Assembly (NCBI GenBank): GCA_029852775.1
Contig: LEKJ01000015.1
Span: 1-64,000, forward strand
Reading direction: 5' to 3'
Source: Pasteurellaceae bacterium LFhippo2
GTDB taxonomy: Bacteria; Pseudomonadota; Gammaproteobacteria; Enterobacterales; Pasteurellaceae
DNA: 64,000 nt
This document shows positions 61,745 to 64,000 of the stretch, one piece after another. Under the pieces are notes generated by a model. It saw nothing but the letters and a program-made list of their open reading frames with translations. It did not search any database and was not told the DNA's origin. Both the position numbers and the translations under genes were made by a program. Positions within the stretch are counted from its first letter, which is position 1. Every line of letters begins with the position of its first letter.

Positions 61745-63326
61745 TTGGTTCATCCTGTTTTTGTTTTTCTTGTTGTTCCTGCTGATCTTTAGACTCGGCT
61801 TTTTCTACTTTTTCCGCTTCAGCCTGCTTTGTTTGTTCTACTAAAGCCGCTGGCTGATTTGGCTGTTCTTCCTTAGCTTGCTCGGCCTGTTTATCAGCAA
61901 CGCTATTTTCCGTATCCATAGCTTGTTGAATCCGTTCTTGAATTGAGCTTTCTTGCTCTTTGATTCGATAATGGTTCAAAATACTATTGTAATAACGGCG
62001 AATATTTTCAACATATTGGAATGCTTCAAAACCGCGAGCATAACCATATTTGAGATTGGTATAGTAACGCTTTTCAGCTAACAATGGCAGATTTTTTTTC
62101 ACATCTAGCCAGTTATCAGGATCGCCGCCAAGTTGTTTTGTTAAACGGCGCACATCAATTAAGTGCCCCATTCCCATATTGTAGGCAGCTAATGCAAACC
62201 AAACACGATCTTCTTGTGCAATAGTTTGTGGCAGCTGATTCATCAATAAATGTAAGTATTCCGAGCCTGCTTTAACACTTTGAGTTGGGTTAATTCGGTC
62301 GGTAACATTCATTCGCTCTGCGGTGTCACGAGTTAACATCATCATGCCACGCACTCCCGTTGGCGACGTTGCAGTTGGATCCCAATGAGATTCTTGGTAG
62401 GCAATAGCTGCCAACATTTGCCAATCTAAATCGCCACGGTGCTTCTCAAATAATTTCTGATATTTTGGAAGAACTGTTTCAATAGCTTTTAGATAGCTTT
62501 GGGTATCTACATAGTCAAAGCGCGCAAGATGGTTAAAGTAGTTTTCTTCGATTCGAGCAATCAAGCCACTTTCATTGGCTTGGTGCATAAATTCCAAAAT
62601 GGCAGCCTGTAGCTCGCTATAGGCACTACTTTGTAGGTACCACACCACTGGTTCTTCATCGGTTAAATCAAATCCAACTGCAACATTCGGCTTGATATGT
62701 TGTACCGCTGAAACATCGACAGAAACCGCCACAGTATAAGGAATATGCCCATCGGCAACCTGTAGTAATAGCTCTTCTTGAGTGAATTGGTCACTGACTT
62801 TCCAAGTTAAATTTGGATGGCGCTGCTGAAGATTCTGCAAGATAGGAATGACCGCAGAGCCCGCAGGAATAACCAATTCGCTCTGTAGATCTTCAATTCG
62901 GTAAGGGCGTTGAGTCCCTTTTTTATACACCACTTGCCAAGAAGCAGAGTAGTAGCTTGCCCCGATTTGGTGTTTTTCTGCTTGTTCTGGCTGAAATAAC
63001 AGACCCGCCGCGGCAATATCAATTTTATTCTGGCTTAGTGCTTCAAACAGAGCTTCACTATTATCATAGCTTTGTACTTCTAGGTTCACACCTAGATAAT
63101 CGGCAAAGGCTTTTGACAGATCATATTCAATCCCTGCCGTACCATTTGGCCCAACAAAGTAAAACAGTGGGTGATTGATCATCCCTACTTTCAACATTTT
63201 ACGTTGCTGAATTTGTGTATAGCGATTTTCTGCGGCTTGCATTGTTTGTTGCCAAGGGAAGATCATATCCCATGCCCATAAAAGCAGTGCAACAGCAGCC
63301 ATTAGCCTGATGACTAAACCTTTCAA
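61722..63326 (-). CDS. mltF: MltF, membrane-bound lytic transglycosylase F
   Basis: 534-residue peptidoglycan lytic transglycosylase. N-terminal signal anchor ([19 protein letters not shown]), a solute-binding-like regulatory domain (about 40-270), then the SLT domain with catalytic Glu in [20 protein letters not shown] and [10 protein letters not shown] low-complexity tail of some 70 residues rich in Gln, Glu and Lys follows, longer than in E. coli MltF (518). Cleaves the glycan between MurNAc and GlcNAc. Confidence 0.95.
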   Translation of the reverse strand: MKGLVIRLMAAVALLLWAWDMIFPWQQTMQAAENRYTQIQQRKMLKVGMINHPLFYFVGPNGTAGIEYDLSKAFADYLGVNLEVQSYDNSEALFEALSQNKIDIAAAGLLFQPEQAEKHQIGASYYSASWQVVYKKGTQRPYRIEDLQSELVIPAGSAVIPILQNLQQRHPNLTWKVSDQFTQEELLLQVADGHIPYTVAVSVDVSAVQHIKPNVAVGFDLTDEEPVVWYLQSSAYSELQAAILEFMHQANESGLIARIEENYFNHLARFDYVDTQSYLKAIETVLPKYQKLFEKHRGDLDWQMLAAIAYQESHWDPTATSPTGVRGMMMLTRDTAERMNVTDRINPTQSVKAGSEYLHLLMNQLPQTIAQEDRVWFALAAYNMGMGHLIDVRRLTKQLGGDPDNWLDVKKNLPLLAEKRYYTNLKYGYARGFEAFQYVENIRRYYNSILNHYRIKEQESSIQERIQQAMDTENSVADKQAEQAKEEQPNQPAALVEQTKQAEAEKVEKAESKDQQEQQEKQKQDEPNDQKTQN

Positions 63327-63356
63327 AATAATTTATCTCGTTCGTTAAATAATAAA

Positions 63357-63379
63357 ACCGAAGTTTAGCAAACTTCGGC
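63357..63379 (-). terminator. Terminator of the ABC exporter gene
   Basis: On the minus strand CCGAAGTTT-GCT-AAACTTCGG followed by TTTTATTATTT. Confidence 0.88.
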
Positions 63380-63398
63380 TTAGATAAAAATGGATTTT

Positions 63399-63456
63399 AC
63401 AAGCGGTCTATTTGCGTAAGTTTTTTGCAAAATTTTCAGCAAAATAGACCGGTTGT
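63399..63456. repeat. Inverted pair of uptake signals
   Basis: ACAAGCGGTCTATTT and its inverted partner AAATAGACCGGTTGT (the second with G to C change) enclose TTTTTTGCAAAATTTT. Lies right after the ABC exporter stop and could form a further hairpin. Confidence 0.8.
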
Positions 63457-63457
63457 A

Positions 63458-64000
63458 TTACTCTTCAGCTAAGAATCCGCCACTTTGGTGCGCCCAAAGT
63501 TTGGCATAAACACCATTTTGAGCAAGCAATTCATCGTGGGAACCCTGTTCGACAATTTCGCCCTTATCTAATACGATTAAGCGATCCATTGCCATAATGG
63601 TCGATAAACGGTGTGCAATAGCCACAACAGTTTTACCTTCCATTAATTCGGTTAGATTCTCTTGAATTGCGACTTCTACTTCAGAGTCGAGCGCACTGGT
63701 TGCTTCATCTAAAAGTAGAATCGGCGCATCTTTTAACATTACACGCGCAATAGCAATACGCTGACGTTGACCGCCCGAAAGTTTCACTCCGCGCTCGCCT
63801 ACGTGAGCATCAAAGCCTGTTCTGCCTTTTGCATCTTGTAGGTTTGGAATAAATTCAGCCGCCGCAGCACGCTCAACAGCTTTTAACATCTCTTCTTCCG
63901 TTGCTTGTGGGCGACCATACATTAGGTTATCACGCACTGAACGGTGAAGTAGAGAAGTATCCTGTGTTACTAAACCGATTTGTGAGCGCAGGCTCTCTTG
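63458..64000 (-). CDS. ABC exporter ATPase, C-terminal part (cut by the window)
   Basis: The last 181 codons of an ABCB-type fused permease-ATPase; the frame runs on to the window edge ([14 protein letters not shown] comes before the first ATG). Visible: Q-loop [15 protein letters not shown], signature [16 protein letters not shown], Walker [16 protein letters not shown]-loop VAIAHRLST. Looks like a multidrug or lipid exporter; MsbA itself is possible but the ending QSGGFLAEE and lack of the rest leave it open. Confidence 0.9.
   Translation of the reverse strand, partial: QESLRSQIGLVTQDTSLLHRSVRDNLMYGRPQATEEEMLKAVERAAAAEFIPNLQDAKGRTGFDAHVGERGVKLSGGQRQRIAIARVMLKDAPILLLDEATSALDSEVEVAIQENLTELMEGKTVVAIAHRLSTIMAMDRLIVLDKGEIVEQGSHDELLAQNGVYAKLWAHQSGGFLAEE

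Overview
The window is about 64 kb of a Pasteurellaceae chromosome at roughly 40% GC. It is studded with the Apl-type DNA uptake signal (ACAAGCGGT, usually with TTTGCAAA about 25 nt downstream). That signal type points to the Actinobacillus pleuropneumoniae / Mannheimia branch rather than to Haemophilus influenzae, whose signal is AAGTGCGGT. A polysaccharide locus lies exactly between rpsU and erpA, which I recall as the O-antigen site of A. pleuropneumoniae and close relatives. Species assignment is therefore an inference: Actinobacillus most likely. No insertion sequence, prophage or CRISPR array was seen.

Layout. 1-3.0 kb: end of the periplasmic nitrate reductase operon (napG-napH-napB-napC). 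3.1-10.2 kb: a MazG-like pyrophosphohydrolase, mnmE, a HigB2/HigA-type toxin-antitoxin pair, fbp divergent from mpl with a perfect CRP box between them, then two poorly known genes: an FtsZ-related protein that has lost its GTP-binding half, and a DUF3298-like lipoprotein. 10.5-14.5 kb: the rpsU-dnaG-rpoD macromolecular synthesis operon. 14.7-29.9 kb: O-antigen locus, all on the minus strand: rfbB, rfbA, rfbD, a RelA/SpoT-like small protein, rfbC, wzm, wzt, a 1388-residue multi-domain glycosyltransferase, two broken O-acyltransferase genes, an AlbA_2-type gene, a rhamnosyltransferase-like GT2 and a WbaP-type initiating transferase. 29.9-40.4 kb: Uma2-like nuclease, erpA, menA, trmO, a SIMPL protein, aqpZ, a small lipoprotein, slyD, ilvA, glmM and a rpiA-serA unit behind a consensus PurR box. 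40.5-48.4 kb: tRNA-Ala, gltX, four identical tRNA-Val genes, ribF, ileS and pssA. 48.4-56.3 kb: an orphan Slam-like outer-membrane protein, a HAD phosphatase, comF with a CRP-S-like site, a second RelE-type toxin-antitoxin pair, a TatD-family nuclease, cstA with a CRP box, and an HtrA-type protease. 56.6-64 kb: tRNA-Ser and two tRNA-Arg genes, rsgA, a yfeABCD-type metal transporter, mltF with a 47-residue arginine-rich ORF overlapping its end, and the C-terminus of an ABC exporter.

How the parts work together. In the O-antigen locus RfbABCD would make dTDP-rhamnose, the WbaP homologue would load the first sugar on undecaprenyl phosphate, the GT2 and the giant glycosyltransferase would build the chain, and Wzm/Wzt would export it. 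The two acyltransferase remnants suggest that O-acetylation has been lost. The most unusual items are the RelA/SpoT-like gene translationally embedded in the dTDP-rhamnose operon and the GTPase-dead FtsZ relative that keeps both T7-loop aspartates. Next come the cruciform-forming repeats (3073-3120, 39100-39172, 46855-46966) and the overlapping small basic ORF after mltF.
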